Below, piece by piece: positions 22,953 through 35,260 of a DNA stretch of 64,000 bases. Position 1 is the stretch's first letter. Every line of letters starts with the position of its first letter. This DNA comes from Henckelia pumila (taxonomy: Eukaryota > Streptophyta > Magnoliopsida > Lamiales > Gesneriaceae). Under the pieces are notes generated by a model that was given only the letters and a program-made list of their open reading frames with translations, was not told the origin of the DNA and ran no database searches. The stretch lies in the NCBI RefSeq assembly GCF_033568475.1, contig NC_133120.1:95436151-95500150 (forward strand). The letters run 5' to 3'. Position numbers and translations under genes: made by a program.

Positions 22953-25900
22953 ATGGAAAGAAGTACTTATCTTGTTCTGCTTTCCCTGTCCGCATACTTC
23001 TTCATTTTTTGCTCGGCCTTAGACATCAGCACCGATCAATCTGCTCTGCTTGGGTTCAAATCACAAGTAGAGCCAGACCCTGATAATCTTCTGGCAAGAA
23101 ATTGGTCCTCTAACACTTCCACGTGCAACTGGGTCGGAGTCACTTGCGACTCGCGTCACCAAAGAGTAGCGGCTGTGAATGTTTCTGGCATGGAACTCTC
23201 AGGCAGAATCTCCCCACAACTGGGAAATCTTTCCTTTCTCGTTTCGCTGGATATAAGTGGCAATATGTTTGAAGGAGATCTCCCTGAGGCGATGGCTAAT
23301 CTAAAAAGACTTAGATTTATCAGCTTTAGCTTTAATAGCTTCAGTGGGGAGATTCCATCATGGTTCGATGAATTGTATAGTCTTCAACATCTACTTCTTG
23401 ATAACAACAGTTTTACGGGGTCGATCCCGTCTTCTTTTTTTTCCAACTTATCAAAGCTAGAGATCTTGAATTTGTAGTATAATCTGCTAGAAGGAATGAT
23501 CCCCGCCGAGATTGGAAATCTTTACAAGTTGAAGAGTTTGATTGTAAGAGAGAACCATCTTTCAGGATCCATACCCGTGACAATCTTCAACATTTCATCG
23601 CTGGAAAGAGTTGATTTCACCGCGAACAGCCTCTCGGGTAATCTTCCAGCAAACATGTGTCGACATCTCCATAATCTCACGTATTTTTCTGTGTATTCCA
23701 ACCAGTTACATGGTCTGATTCCATCAACTATAAACGAATGCTCGCAGCTTCAATATTTGATTCTTCAGTTTAACCAATTCACTGGACCAATACCGAATCA
23801 GATAGGGAACTTAACCAGACTTGTATACTTGTATCTTGGAGACAACAATTTGAAAGGTACATCCCATTTCAAAGTGGGCAATTACTGAATAATAAAAGTA
23901 TGTAGAAGTACACTTTGAAACAACACAGACTAAAACTAAATCTATGTTTCGTATGCAGGCGAAATTCCAGAGGACTTAGGCAACCTTCATGAGTTAGAGT
24001 ACTTGACCTTGGATGCAATTGGCCTCAGTGGTCCAATACCTTCTTTAATTTATAACATGTCTACTCTGCAATGGCTTTATATTGGACAAAATAACCTGAC
24101 AGGAAAAATGCCAATTGATGTATGCTCTAACCTTCCAGTATTACAAGGACTTTATATTGGACAAAATCAATTGACTGGAAGAATTCCAAGGGAACTTGGC
24201 AATTGTTCTTCACTCGTGGAGTTGTACATGGATGACAATAAGTACACAGGAAATGAGTAACATATACGATTCTCCGATAATACAAAAACTGATTATAGTT
24301 TTGGGGTTTGTCTATGGTTTTTTTCATTGTTGGATAGTGGAGCCACAAATAGAACCGGTTATGAAACAAGCAAATAATCAGTCAGACAAAAAAAAAAAAA
24401 AAAGATACTTCATCAGCTCAGCCAATTTTTTGTCACAAAACAACAAGAAATTAGCATGAAAGGTTAAATAAATGATAAGATGTCAGCAGATGCTATGTAG
24501 GAGAATATTAATAGTCTTCAAGAAGCTATATTAAGGGACAGTTACAAAAAAATGGCCTCATCGTTTTAAAACAACAAACACATCAAAAACATTTCGCTAA
24601 AGACCCCCCTACATTAACGAGCGCAATGAATGCTCGACTTCTTGAGCAAATGGCCAAAGAAAAACTATTGGCCAACTGGAAACACTTCAAATTCTTGTGG
24701 AAATCTTGATTGTGCCTTATTTTGAAGTTCGTTTTGGTCAAAGCTCTTCCATAATTAATTGTGTGCATTCTGTGGCAGGTGAAATACCATCAGAGATTGG
24801 CAAGCTTTGGAATCTGGAAATTCTAGTTCTAGGTACAAACTATTTAACTGATCATATTCCAGAGACGATCTTCAATATTTCTGCTTTGAGAACACTTTCA
24901 TTACGAGAAAATCATCTATGCGGGAGTCTTCCACCAACCATGGGGAATGAACTACCTAACCTTGGAGCAATTTTGCTTGGACAGAACAATCTCACTGGTT
25001 TCATGCCAAGTTCAATTTCAAATGCTTCCGCTCTCACTCGTTTAAGCTTGGTTGCTAACAAGTTATCCGGCCCCATTCCTGGATCGCTTGGGGAGTTGAG
25101 GTTTCTTGATTTTTTAAATCTAGGAGAAAATGACTTCACTACCGAGTCTTCGGAATTGAGTTTCATCACTTCTTTAACAAACTGCCGACTTCTAAGAGTA
25201 CTTTGGATTCAGAATAACTCCTTCAATGGTTACCTTCCAGCTTCAATTGGTAACCTCTCTTCTAATCTTGAGACAATTGATGCAAGTAAGTCTGAACTTG
25301 AGGGAAGCATTCCACAAGAAATTGGTAATATAAGTAGTTTGGAATCTTTGTATCTGGATAACAATGGTTTAACAGGGTTCATTCCCATCACAATCAAACA
25401 TATGTTGAAGCTACAAGAATTTATCCTTATTGGTAATTCATTAAATTGTGTAATCCCAGATGACATCTGCACTTTAACCCGATTAGGGGGGCTCACATTG
25501 AGCAAAAACAAGCTTCATGGTCCACTTCCAATGTGCTTAGGGAACGTTACTTCTTTGAGATATCTCAATCTCGATTCCGATGAACTAAATTTAAGCATAT
25601 CTCCAAGTATAGGGGGGCTCAAGGATCTCCTGAAATTGAGCCTGTTCTCAAATTTATTGAGTGGCCAGCTACCCCAGGAAATTGGTAACTTGAAGAAAGT
25701 AATATCTATCGACTTGTCCTCAAATGAGTTATCGGGTGGTATTCCTAACATAGTTGGTCAGCTGACAAACTTGATAAATCTATCCATGGCACATAATATA
25801 TTGAATGAATCCATCCCTGATTCAATTGGCAAATTGTTGAGTTTGGAAAGACTTGATCTTTCTGGCAACCATCTCACAGGTGTGATTCCAAAATCAATGG

Positions 25901-27193
25901 AGGAACTTCAGTATCTCATGTATCTCAACCTCTCCTTTAACAGTTTAAGAGGAGAAATTCCTGACGGAGGGCCTTTCGTGTATTTCAACCATCAATCCTT
26001 CATGTCAAATGGTGCACTGTGTGGTCCGCCTCGGTTCCAGTTTCCAGAATGCCATGTTAATGATCACCATAAACATAGGAAACTAAGGAAGTTTAATGTT
26101 ATAGTCATAACACTGGGTGCTGTTTTAACCTTTTCCGCCTTGACAATCTCCTTTCTTCTCATAGCATGCCGAAGGAAAAAAAAGGTTCCCAACCAAGTGG
26201 ACTTGTTTCCTTCTGTAACCATCGACAGGCTCACATACCTTGAGCTTCAAAGAGCAACTAATGGATTTAGTGAAGACAACTTGCTAGGAACTGGTAGTTT
26301 TGGTTCTTTTTACAAAGGGGTTTTAACTGATGGCACAACCTTGGCCGTGAAGGTATTCAATTTACAGAAAGAAGGAGCATTCAAGAGCTTTGACACAGAA
26401 TGTGAAGTGCTACACAACATTCGCCATCGTAACCTGACAAAAGTCCTCAGCAGCTGCACAAACACTGATTTTCGAGCTTTAGTACTCGAATTCATGCCTA
26501 ATGGGATTCTAGATAAGTGTTTGTACTATGATCATGAACCGTTGGATCTTCTACAAAGATTAAACATAATGATAGACGTTGCATCTGCAATGGACTATCT
26601 CCACCACGGCTACTCAAATCCTATAATACATTGTGATTTGAAGCCTAGTAACATCCTTCTAGAAGAAAACATGGTGGCACATGTGAGTGACTTTGGGGTA
26701 GCAAAATTAATGGATGAGGATGATACCGTGACACACACACCAAGACTCTGGCAATATTTGGTTATATTGCACCAGGTGAATCATCTCTCTTGCTTTCCAG
26801 TTCTTGTTTTTTGGATTCTTTCAACGGAATTTTACGGTTCATGCAGAGTACGGATTGGAAGGACTGGTTTCAAGAAAATGTGATGCATACAGTTACGGCA
26901 TTGTGTTGATGGAAACGTTCACAAGAATGAGGCCAAGTGATGACCTGTTCACAGGAGGTAGGAGCCTCAGGGGTTGGATAAAAGAGTCGTATCCTGAGTC
27001 TATACGTAAGGTGGTAGATGCCAATCTACTATTAAATGAGGAAACAAATACCCATAAAATTGTCGAGTGTGTGTTGTTAATCATGAAATTGGCTTTGGAC
27101 TGCTCTGCCGAATTGCCTGGTGAGAGGACCAACATGAGAGAGGCTCTGGGAACTTTACAGAAGATCAAAAAACACTTCTTTCTAACCAATTAA
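22953..27193 (+). pseudogene. LRR receptor-like kinase B (LRR-XII type), probably inactivated
   Basis: Starts MERSTYLVLLSLSAYFFIFC (signal peptide), then the LRRNT domain with CNWVGVTC, about 20 LRRs, a transmembrane helix (VITLGAVLTFSALTISFLLI) and a Ser/Thr kinase with GTGSFGSFYKGV, the lysine in LAVKVF, HCDLKPSNIL and DFGVAKL. HCD in place of HRD makes it a non-RD kinase, typical of pattern-recognition receptors. Exons: 22953-23856, 23959-24249, 24779-26775, 26847-27193. Three lesions: TAG at 23475-23477 within the LRRs; GA where a GT donor is expected at 24250; and two extra bases in the AC run at 26731-26740, which throw the activation loop out of frame just before the expected G-Y-I-A-P block. 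The last exon (EYGLEGLVSRKCDAYSYGI onwards) is intact. A pseudogene is the simplest reading; sequencing error could explain single lesions, not readily all three. Confidence 0.85.
24250..24778 (+). other. Long intron of gene B with a lost donor
   Basis: The corresponding boundaries of both paralogues have G|GT. Here the exon ends ACACAG|GAAATG, so the GT has become GA. The acceptor at 24777-24778 is intact. The intron holds a poly-A run near 24390 and no recognisable coding sequence. Confidence 0.65.
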
Positions 27194-27805
27194 TGTTCAC
27201 ACGTGTCGTCGTGTTGGTGTTTTCCTCACTATAATCAGCGGCAGAAATAATCAAGAAATGCATAAATTAATTTTTTTTATAGCATTCGTTCTCAAATTAG
27301 CTACTGAAGTTGAACATTATGTTTTTAACTTTTATCTTTTGTGATCAATTTGTAGCTATCTAATTGGCAATTTCTCTTATAGTGTATTAGACGTCTTCTA
27401 CCTTGAGTTTGACTTATTTTTCTACTTCAGCTTTAGAACAATAGCGTATGTTATATATTTGTTGAATCGAGTGACTTGCATTTGACAAAAAGTTATAGTT
27501 GATGTTGATAGTGCAATTCAAAATTTTTAAACTGTACAATAGTTCAAACGTCACGTTTTAATTTTTTTACAATATATTATTCAATAATTATCCTTGCAAT
27601 CAACGAGAATCAAAGTTGTGACCTTGACTTCGATGACAATTGTATGACCAAAAGTTACAACTGATTGTAATAGCGCTATTCATATATTTTAAACTATGTA
27701 ATAGCTCAAGCGTCATATTTCGATTGCTCTACAAAGCAAACACAATTATTGCACTCCAACCTAAGCAATATACGTTAAATGAAAATTTTAGTCTATTTAT
27801 TTCAT
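27194..27805. other. 3' flank of gene B with TRIM-like sequence
   Basis: Noncoding AT-rich sequence. The part from about 27440 resembles a small LTR element. No gene is seen. Confidence 0.5.
27440..27790 (-). mobile_element. TRIM-like element, copy a (diverged)
   Basis: Two related segments (about 27480-27600 and 27645-27765) each contain a caaaagttataN-ctgatg-like start, a 'tagttcaaacgtcac/tagctcaagcgtcat' block and a 'ttattgcac' end. Between them is a short region with a degraded tRNA-Met primer-site context. It resembles the copies at 39335-39605 and 43695-43990. Confidence 0.45.
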
Positions 27806-27941
27806 TAAGAGAATGTGATTTTTTTTTCATTAACTTGTACAATTTTGAGTTTTAGTCCATTAGGTTGTCAAATTTTGGTTTTGATGCACTAATTTTTAAT
27901 TTTTGACTATTTTAGTCCAATTGCTGATGTGACATCTAACA

Positions 27942-30669
27942 TGTAACAATTATTTGGGTTAAATGACATTTATGTGTTATTATGTGAATTAAAAATAATT
28001 TTGGGAATAATTATTTAAAAATTTATATTTGGGTTAAATGACATTTATGTGTTATTATGTGAATTATATGCATGATTTAAATTTATTTTATCATTTAACC
28101 CGCAGTTATGGTATTTTTGGATTTTTGAGAATATTTATTATTTTGATCGCGTAGACGGGACCGTGGACGGACGAGATATCAAAATTCTTAGCCAAAAATA
28201 TTTTATGAGTTTATGAGCCTTAAAATCTTATTTTAAGATATTTTGTCAAGAAAATTTTAGTATTTAATTATATATTTATTTAAGAGTTGATTTTTAGCCA
28301 AAATAAGTCATTTTAATGACTTTTATTAATTTTTAAAAATACTATAAATTAGTATTTCGGGATTTTTGATTAGTTATCAGATTAGTAGGTATTTTTAAGA
28401 GTTTAAAATCTTATATTTATGTTATATTATCTACCTAATTATTTTATACTAGTTATTATCCTAAATTATTCCTAGTTACAAAAATTTAAAACAAAAACCT
28501 ACCCTACCCTAACCCCACTCAGCCGACAACTCCCATCTCCTCCCACCCCATTCTCACGTTCAGCAGAAAGCAATCTCCATAGTCGATCCTTCATAGATTC
28601 TTGGAGTCGTTGGTCCGTTCGTCGTCCCGGAGCGCCGTACACGCGATTATTGTCTCGTTTCTCAATCTATCTTCGTTTAAGGCATGTTTATTCTTTCGTT
28701 TGAACACCATATAAGCTACTAACCATTCATGTTGAGTTTTATTCAGATTTTTATCAGATATTTTCGAATTATGCAATTTCATGGATGTTTGATGCATGTT
28801 TGAGTGTCTACTTGGCATGGCTCACGTTTTTCTTCAGAATGGCTCGGTCCAGAGGCTAGGGCTCAGGTCATAGGTGGGCTAGGGTCCTAGGAAGGGAACC
28901 ATGGTCGGGCTAAGGGCTGGAGTTGGCCTGGTTCAAGGCTAGAATCGAGATGGGTCAAGGCGTGACAGATTTAGGGTTCTAGAGAAAAGGCCACGGCTGG
29001 TTCATGCTAGGCCATGAACCAGCCGAGCCAGGGCTGAGTTCGAACCGGCAGGACCCTGGGAAGGTCCTGTTGGCGGCGGTCCGGCCGATCGCGGCCGAAC
29101 TGGTGCGGCAGCAGCCCTACAAGGGCTGCTGCACGCAGCCGAGAGGGAGGGGGAAAGGGGGGTGACGGGTTTCGGGCTGGGTTTTGGGGCTGGGTTGGGT
29201 CTGGGTGGTCCAGGTCGGGTATGGGGTGTCATGGGTCGGATCAGTAGGGTTCGGGTCCGGGTTAGGTGGGTCGGGCTCGGGTATTTTAATTTTTAATTAA
29301 TTAAAAGTTTAATTGGTTTTTGGGATTTAATAATTAGTTAGAAAATTATTTGGGCCTCCAAATAATTTTATTTGTACCTTAAATAATTTATTTAAGTTAG
29401 CCCAATTATTTTTATGGGTTTGGAAGCCCATGAGAATTTTCGGGCCAGTCAATGCATTTTTGGGCCAGTCTAGAGTTTTATTGGGTTTAATTAAGTTAGT
29501 GGGCTTAATATTTTTATTTAGGCCCAATTAAGTTTAATTAAGTTATTTGGGATAAAAATGATTTTTGGGCTTATATTAAGTTAATGGACATAAATGTTTT
29601 ATTTAGGCCCAATTATGATTAATGATACTTAATTAAGAATTTATTTCTATTGGGCTTTTATTTAAGTTTAATGAGCTTAGAGTGAGTGATCAGCAGTCTG
29701 GACCAAGCCATGAAAATTTACTAAGTTCGAAATATATATTTAATTTATTTTATGCATGAAGTTTATTTTAAGTATAAGTATATATGTTATGAAAATAATT
29801 AAATATATATTATGGACTCATTTTTAAGTGCATGCATACATGAAATATTTTATGATGTGTTTATGATCAAGAATTGAGCATGAAAAATATTTTTATGGAA
29901 ATTGAAGTGATGTGGCGGCACAGAGGTGGCTTACCACCGGCACAGAGGTAGTTCTACTACCGACATAGAAGTGGTTTTATCATTGACACAGAGGTAGTTT
30001 ACTACCAGTATAGAGGTGGATTTATCCACCGCCACGTACGATGGTTCTTAGACTGATCAGTCGGCACAGTTATTAGTCACATTCATGGATATGACCATAC
30101 TCAGTTTTTATGATGATGACATGCTCAATTATGTTATGTATGATTAGCTATGATGTATGTACAACTGATGATGAATAATTTTTATGATGCATTATTTTAA
30201 GATCATGCATGCATGTCCACGTAAGTTATATGTATTAGTATGATTATGTGATGCATTATTTTAACCCTTGTTATAAAGGATTAGACATGTTGAGCCCCTA
30301 GGCTCACTACGCTTATATGGTGCAGGTGAGCATGATGACATTTATGTAGCTCCTACCGGTGGTGAGGACGTATGAGCTCACGGAGTAGTGGACCCCGTGA
30401 CCGTCGCAGTTATTTAGTCTATTATGATGGAATTTTGAAACATGTTTTATTTTATTATTATTCCGCATATGAGATTTTTCAGCAGCATTGTTTATCATTT
30501 TAAATTGATGCATGAAATATTTTTAAGGATTTATTTATTTATTTAATATTTTTTCAGGTTATTTAAGAAATATATGTTATTTTTATATACATATATGTAT
30601 GGGCGTATATGTATAGTATTATTTAAAAAAAAAAAAGTTTTTCCGCATTTATTAATAGTAGGTGTTTCA
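27942..30669 (+). mobile_element. Solo LTR of a large LTR retrotransposon
   Basis: 2,728 bases starting TGTAACAATT and ending GGTGTTTCA, flanked by the perfect duplication TAACA (27937-27941 and 30670-30674). It has the flavour of plant Gypsy LTRs, including a gtgagccc...ctcacta...tggtgcaggtgag block near 30290-30330 and a GC-rich central part (28840-29280). No primer site, polypurine tract or second LTR is present. It is the expected product of unequal recombination between two LTRs. Confidence 0.85.
29915..30030. repeat. Short tandem repeat inside the solo LTR
   Basis: About five diverged units of 23 bases on the pattern ggcacagaggtagtttactacc, each with a small internal inverted pair (ggtgg/ccacc or ggtag/ctacc). 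Confidence 0.8.
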
Positions 30670-31002
30670 TAACAAGTCAACAATTTTTTATGTAAAGTCA
30701 TCATTTTTATGTCATGTCAACATTTTTTGATGTCAAATCAATATTTTGCAATGTCACAGTGTCACGTTAGCAATTAGATCAAAATTACAGTCTTTAAACT
30801 TAAAATTTCGCATATCAAAAGAAAACTTTGAAAAAAAATTCAAGTGAATCAAAACCTAAAATTAAACAATTCAGTGAAAAAAACAAACTATTGTTCTTTT
30901 ATTTAAAACAGTTATTTGGAAATGAAAGTTGATCTTATATAGATAAAGTATATCTAAAGCACATAATTTACCTCCGATAAACATGATGTTCACAAGACAA
31001 TT

Positions 31003-34000
31003 TGTAATATCCAGAAAATCCATAAAACTATTCTTGATTTATTAAAGAAATTTTAAATGAATTTTAAGTTATTTCATTTGATTATTTATGATTTAAATGT
31101 TATTGCTATTTAAATGCTTTTGTCATTTAAATGTTTTATTGTGTTAAATGATGTTTAGTTATTTCATTTTATTATTCATGATTTAAAAGGTTATGCTTGA
31201 TTTAATGGTTTTATATTTTAAATTGTTTTAAGTTATGATTATGTATATGATTTCATGATTTGTGTGTTTAATGTTTTAACGTTCTCGGTTGAACTAATCA
31301 TTTCAGGGCGAGTTTGATTCTGAACTCACGGAACGAAGCTAACCTATGAACGAGATCGTAGGAATTATTTTTACGATTATTTTAAGTATAATATTGTAAT
31401 AATTTTACTTTAATCTTCAAGAGGTTGAATATTTTATCAGTTCGTTTCGAAACGTGTGACCTGAATGTGTTTTAAGTAATCAACACACGTTATTTATTAA
31501 TTAAACGTCACCTCATCCATCTACCATTTACCCACCTCATTAATCTATGGTTTCCCCCTCCTACTACATGCTCAACCCCACCCCATTATTCTATCATCCC
31601 CCCTCTTCACGTCAACTTTTTCCCATTCATTCTATTTCCTTCCATTCTTCTTCCCTCTTCATTTCTTGGTTCCATCGGCTTCCCCAAATCCAAAGTAGTT
31701 TAGCTTCCAAAATTCCATTTGCGCCAAGGTTAGTCCGTTGCCAAGTTTCCGGATCTTCTCGATCTTCATTCAAGGCAAATTTTTCAACAAGTATTTTAAG
31801 ATTTTGAAACTCATTCAAGATTATAATTATTTTAATATGAAAATGTATATTTATGTGCATGTTTTAATGGTTTATGATTTTGAAGAAGCATAAAATTACG
31901 AGTGTCAAGTTATGAATTGTTAAAATTGTGAAACGTGGTCGTTCTTGACAAGTTTTTGATAGATGTGTAGAAAATAATGAATTTTTGAAGATTATGATGT
32001 TATTGAAAGTTTTAAAGGTGAGAAATTGATGTTTAATTGAAAGAAAATGAATTTTTGAGATTTTGAAGAAGTTGAGAAATTTTGATAGTATTTACGGTTT
32101 AAAAGTTTTGAAGCAAAATCATTTAATATTTTAGTGTTTTGAAGTTAGTTAATCCATTTTCAATTACAAGAAGATGAGGTTTGATGATTTATGTAGTTAG
32201 GATTTTGGGTAAAAGAAGTTTATGTTTGAAGTTTGAAGTGTTGAAGTTGTGTTTGATGGCACTGGATTACCGATACTTGTTATGATTTTGAGGATAATAA
32301 TTAGTGTAGTGATCCAAATGATATGAGGCTAATTTTATTTCAAAGCTAGCTTATTTATCTACAACTTTTATGTTTTGGGTTTTGTCAAAATCATTTTGGA
32401 AGATTGGTCAAAATCACCCCAAAGTGTGTAGAGTGTTTTGAATTCCCGGCAGTGACACATCTAGGGAGAATGATCATAACGTTTTACTGAAAACTCCAAT
32501 TTAGGTGAGGTTTTCGGCATTAGGAAGCCAAGATCCAGAGCTACAATTTTCATGTTTACCACTTTTTCAAATTCCGGCTTCAAAATAGAGTTTCAGAGCG
32601 AGCAAGAAGACCCATCTGCGCAGGTTAAGCGCGCCCGCGCCGATAATGGAGCGGCCGCGCCTAACCTTCGAATTTCAAGTTCTTTTTATGTTATTTTAGG
32701 GTCTTAAATTAATTTTTATGATATTTTAAGGCTTCTAAAATATATTTAAGAGTTTTTATGCAAAAAGTTTCAAGTTTTAAGTCAAGAACGACAAGAACGA
32801 CTTACGTGGATCGATTACGCTATGTGATGCATGTAAATGTCTAAGTTTCATTCATGAAACATATGTTCAATATGAAAGTATGATTTTTATCATCTATGAC
32901 ATGCATGAAGTAATGGAGTAAAGTTTTATGTTCATGAAATGAAAGTTATGACGGAATTTACGATGAAACAATGATGTTTCATAATGAATGAAATGATATG
33001 ATGAATGATGTTAAGATGATATGATATGTTGATGCATGAAAAGATTTTGATGTCTTATGTGTCTTTGTGGTGGCAAACACGAGATTGGTGCTCCGGTTTG
33101 GGCTCCGAAGAGGTCCTTTCCAAACATGGCTCATGAGATAGATAAGTACACGGGACTGGTGCTCCGAAATGAGCTCCGAAGAGGGCCTTTCCAAAGAACG
33201 AATGTTATGAGGCTTAGTGCCATATGCTTGTTGATCAACAGGAACTACGAATGTGCCCATTATGAAGGTTGCCACAATTTCACATAATTCATCACCCCAA
33301 AATGATAAGTTTCTATGTAATGTTCATGGTTTATGTTCATGATTTGATGTTGTCCAAGTTGCATGATTTTATTTATTAGATGTTAAGTGCAAAAGTTTAT
33401 TTAAGAATGAAATGGTAATGTTTTGGGAATATGCATGAAGTCTATTTTCAAGATTTAAAGTTAAGTTGATGTTTATGTTTAAGTTTCTTGCATCTTTTAA
33501 GAGTTTTGAAGTTCATGTTTAAGATTTTAAGTTTAAAGTTCCATGATGTTTACGTTAAAATTCTTCAAGTTCAAGGTATCATGTTATGTATGCTCAAGTC
33601 ATTTTAAGTTTAAATTATTTTGAAGCTATAATGACATCGATATGTATATTTTAATCTTGCTGAGTCCTTTAGACTCACTATACTTGAATGGTGCAGATGT
33701 TTTAGCAGTTTTGATTTAAAAAGCTTTGGTAGCACGGCTGAAGAGTCCAAGAGGTAAAGACATTGCATGACACAATAGTTCAAAAGCTCTGATGTATTTA
33801 AAAAGAAAATATTTACCTATGTTTATTTATGTTATGTTGTTACAATATTTTATTTACGATGTTCAAAAGAAATGGTTTAATTATTTAAATTGTCAATATT
33901 TTAAAGATGAGTTTTGAGGATCTCAAATGGTTCGTCTTTTAAATATTCATTTCAGTTTTATAGTTGTTAAGTGACTTTCTCAATTGCTTTCAACTGTATT

Positions 34001-34284
34001 TTATTTATATAATAATTAATTGAATTCATATTCCCTTTTCCTATTTAAATGTTAGTAGTAAGTTTTGACGTGCCGTATTTTAAATGGTCTTTGTTATTGA
34101 GTTTCATCAGTGTTTATTAGACTTCGTGAACACGGAGTCATGAGTTCTATTGTTAAAAATTTAGATTTTAAATTCTTTTGGAATTGGTGTGATGCACTCG
34201 ATGTATGACTTTTAAGTTATGAAAATTTTTTCCAACCTTTTCCGCAACTATTTTATTAAATGTTCTAGAATACGGGACGTCACA
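31003..34284 (+). repeat. 5' LTR of the LARD-like element
   Basis: 3,282 bases. It contains an internal near-duplicate (ggtgctccggtttgggctcc at 33087 and ggtgctccgaaatgagctcc at about 33160) and a GC-rich patch near 32620-32670. No protein is recognisable. Confidence 0.95.
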
Positions 34285-34286
34285 GT

Positions 34287-34298
34287 TGGTATTAGAGC
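34287..34298 (+). other. Primer binding site of the LARD-like element
   Basis: TGGTATTAGAGC, two bases after the 5' LTR. It matches the initiator tRNA-Met site TGGTATCAGAGC with one transition. Confidence 0.8.
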
Positions 34299-35008
34299 AA
34301 CTGGGATATAGTTCGTGCGTGTAATCTCGTCAAGGACTCGAATGCTCCTGCCTCCATGACTGTAAGTTTAATGTTTGAAATTTTCAATTGTGTTTTCTCT
34401 TACAGTTATGATCGGGTGTGAATTTCAAAAGGAAATTTTTCATGTGTTTAATGGATTTTGGATTTGTGATCGTGACGAACTTTACTTGATTAAGAGCATC
34501 TTAAGGAAATAATGAGCATTGTTCAAAGACATGAATTTAGATTAATGTTACTTTCTAAATTTGGTTAATAGTAATATCTTGTTTGGATAAATTAAGTGAT
34601 CATTTTTAGATTTGAATGTGCTATACTTTGGATACTATTGTTGGAATAAAAGATTTTGTGAGGGCACGGGATTTATTGATGAAAAAAATTCCTTCTTGGG
34701 CATTACAGTTAAGATTATTCTCTGAGGATGTTATACTTTCACCATGAGGAATGTAAGATGATTATTGATTTTCTGTTGGAATACTTTTGTTGTATAGAAT
34801 AGATTCGATGACAACTAATGTCCTCGGTGATTGTTTCTTTGGACTATAAGAAAAATGCTTTAGGATTAAGCTGTGACACGAAAATTTGTTGGCATGTAAA
34901 ATTACTTTCGGAGTATTACAAGGTTAAGTTTGTTGGAACAAGCTTATTTTCAAGGTTAATAGTTTGAATGCTAAGTTTTAACGGATGAAATCGAGAATTT
35001 GGTTGAGC

Positions 35009-35173
35009 TTAGTAAAATTCTATCATTATGACAATACAATATAAGGGAAGAACAAAGAGTACAAGCATAAGTAAGAACAAATAAAAGACTTGTGATGGAT
35101 ATTCACCGAAAAATATAAGGCCCGTGAATAGGACAATCATAATAGTTACAAAGAGTAACATTGCAAATCCCAT
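35009..35173 (-). CDS. Antisense 54-residue hydrophobic ORF inside the LARD-like element
   Basis: On the minus strand, opposite to the element, an ATG at 35173 opens 54 codons ending TAA. The product begins MGFAMLLFVTIMIVLFTGLI and continues with a short polar turn (FFGEYPSQ) and a second hydrophobic segment (VFYLFLLMLVLFVLPLYCIV), so two membrane helices are predicted. TATAAATA lies at 35253-35260, followed by a CT-rich leader and AAGAAGATGG around the start, much like a normal plant promoter and 5' UTR. Additional antisense ORFs near the 3' end are known in some plant Gypsy lineages (Tat); a captured host gene is the other reading. No homologue is recognised and function is unknown. Confidence 0.5.
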   Translation of the reverse strand: MGFAMLLFVTIMIVLFTGLIFFGEYPSQVFYLFLLMLVLFVLPLYCIVIMIEFY

Positions 35174-35252
35174 CTTCTTCTTGGAAATCTTGGAGAAATA
35201 ACTTGGGAGAGAAAGAGTAAGTTGAGTGTGATTAAAATTTGTTTTGTGATCA

Positions 35253-35260
35253 TATTTATA
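35253..35260 (-). promoter_or_regulatory. TATA box of the antisense ORF
   Basis: TATAAATA on the minus strand, 80 bases upstream of the ATG at 35173, in a CCC-TATAAATA-TG context. With a usual 30-base spacing, transcription would begin near 35225. Confidence 0.5.

Larger units (their letters stand above)
27806..30900. repeat. Fold-back/MITE copy 2, split by a solo LTR
   Basis: The left part at 27806-27941 and the right part at 30670-30900 together match the family at 11337-11593 and 40001-40306 (shared cacgttagcaattagatca block). The solo LTR sits in the middle, so the fold-back is the older insertion. Confidence 0.55.

Noticed and set aside
29002..29232. Proline-rich ORF on the minus strand
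   Set aside because: It is a by-product of the GC-rich part of the solo LTR.
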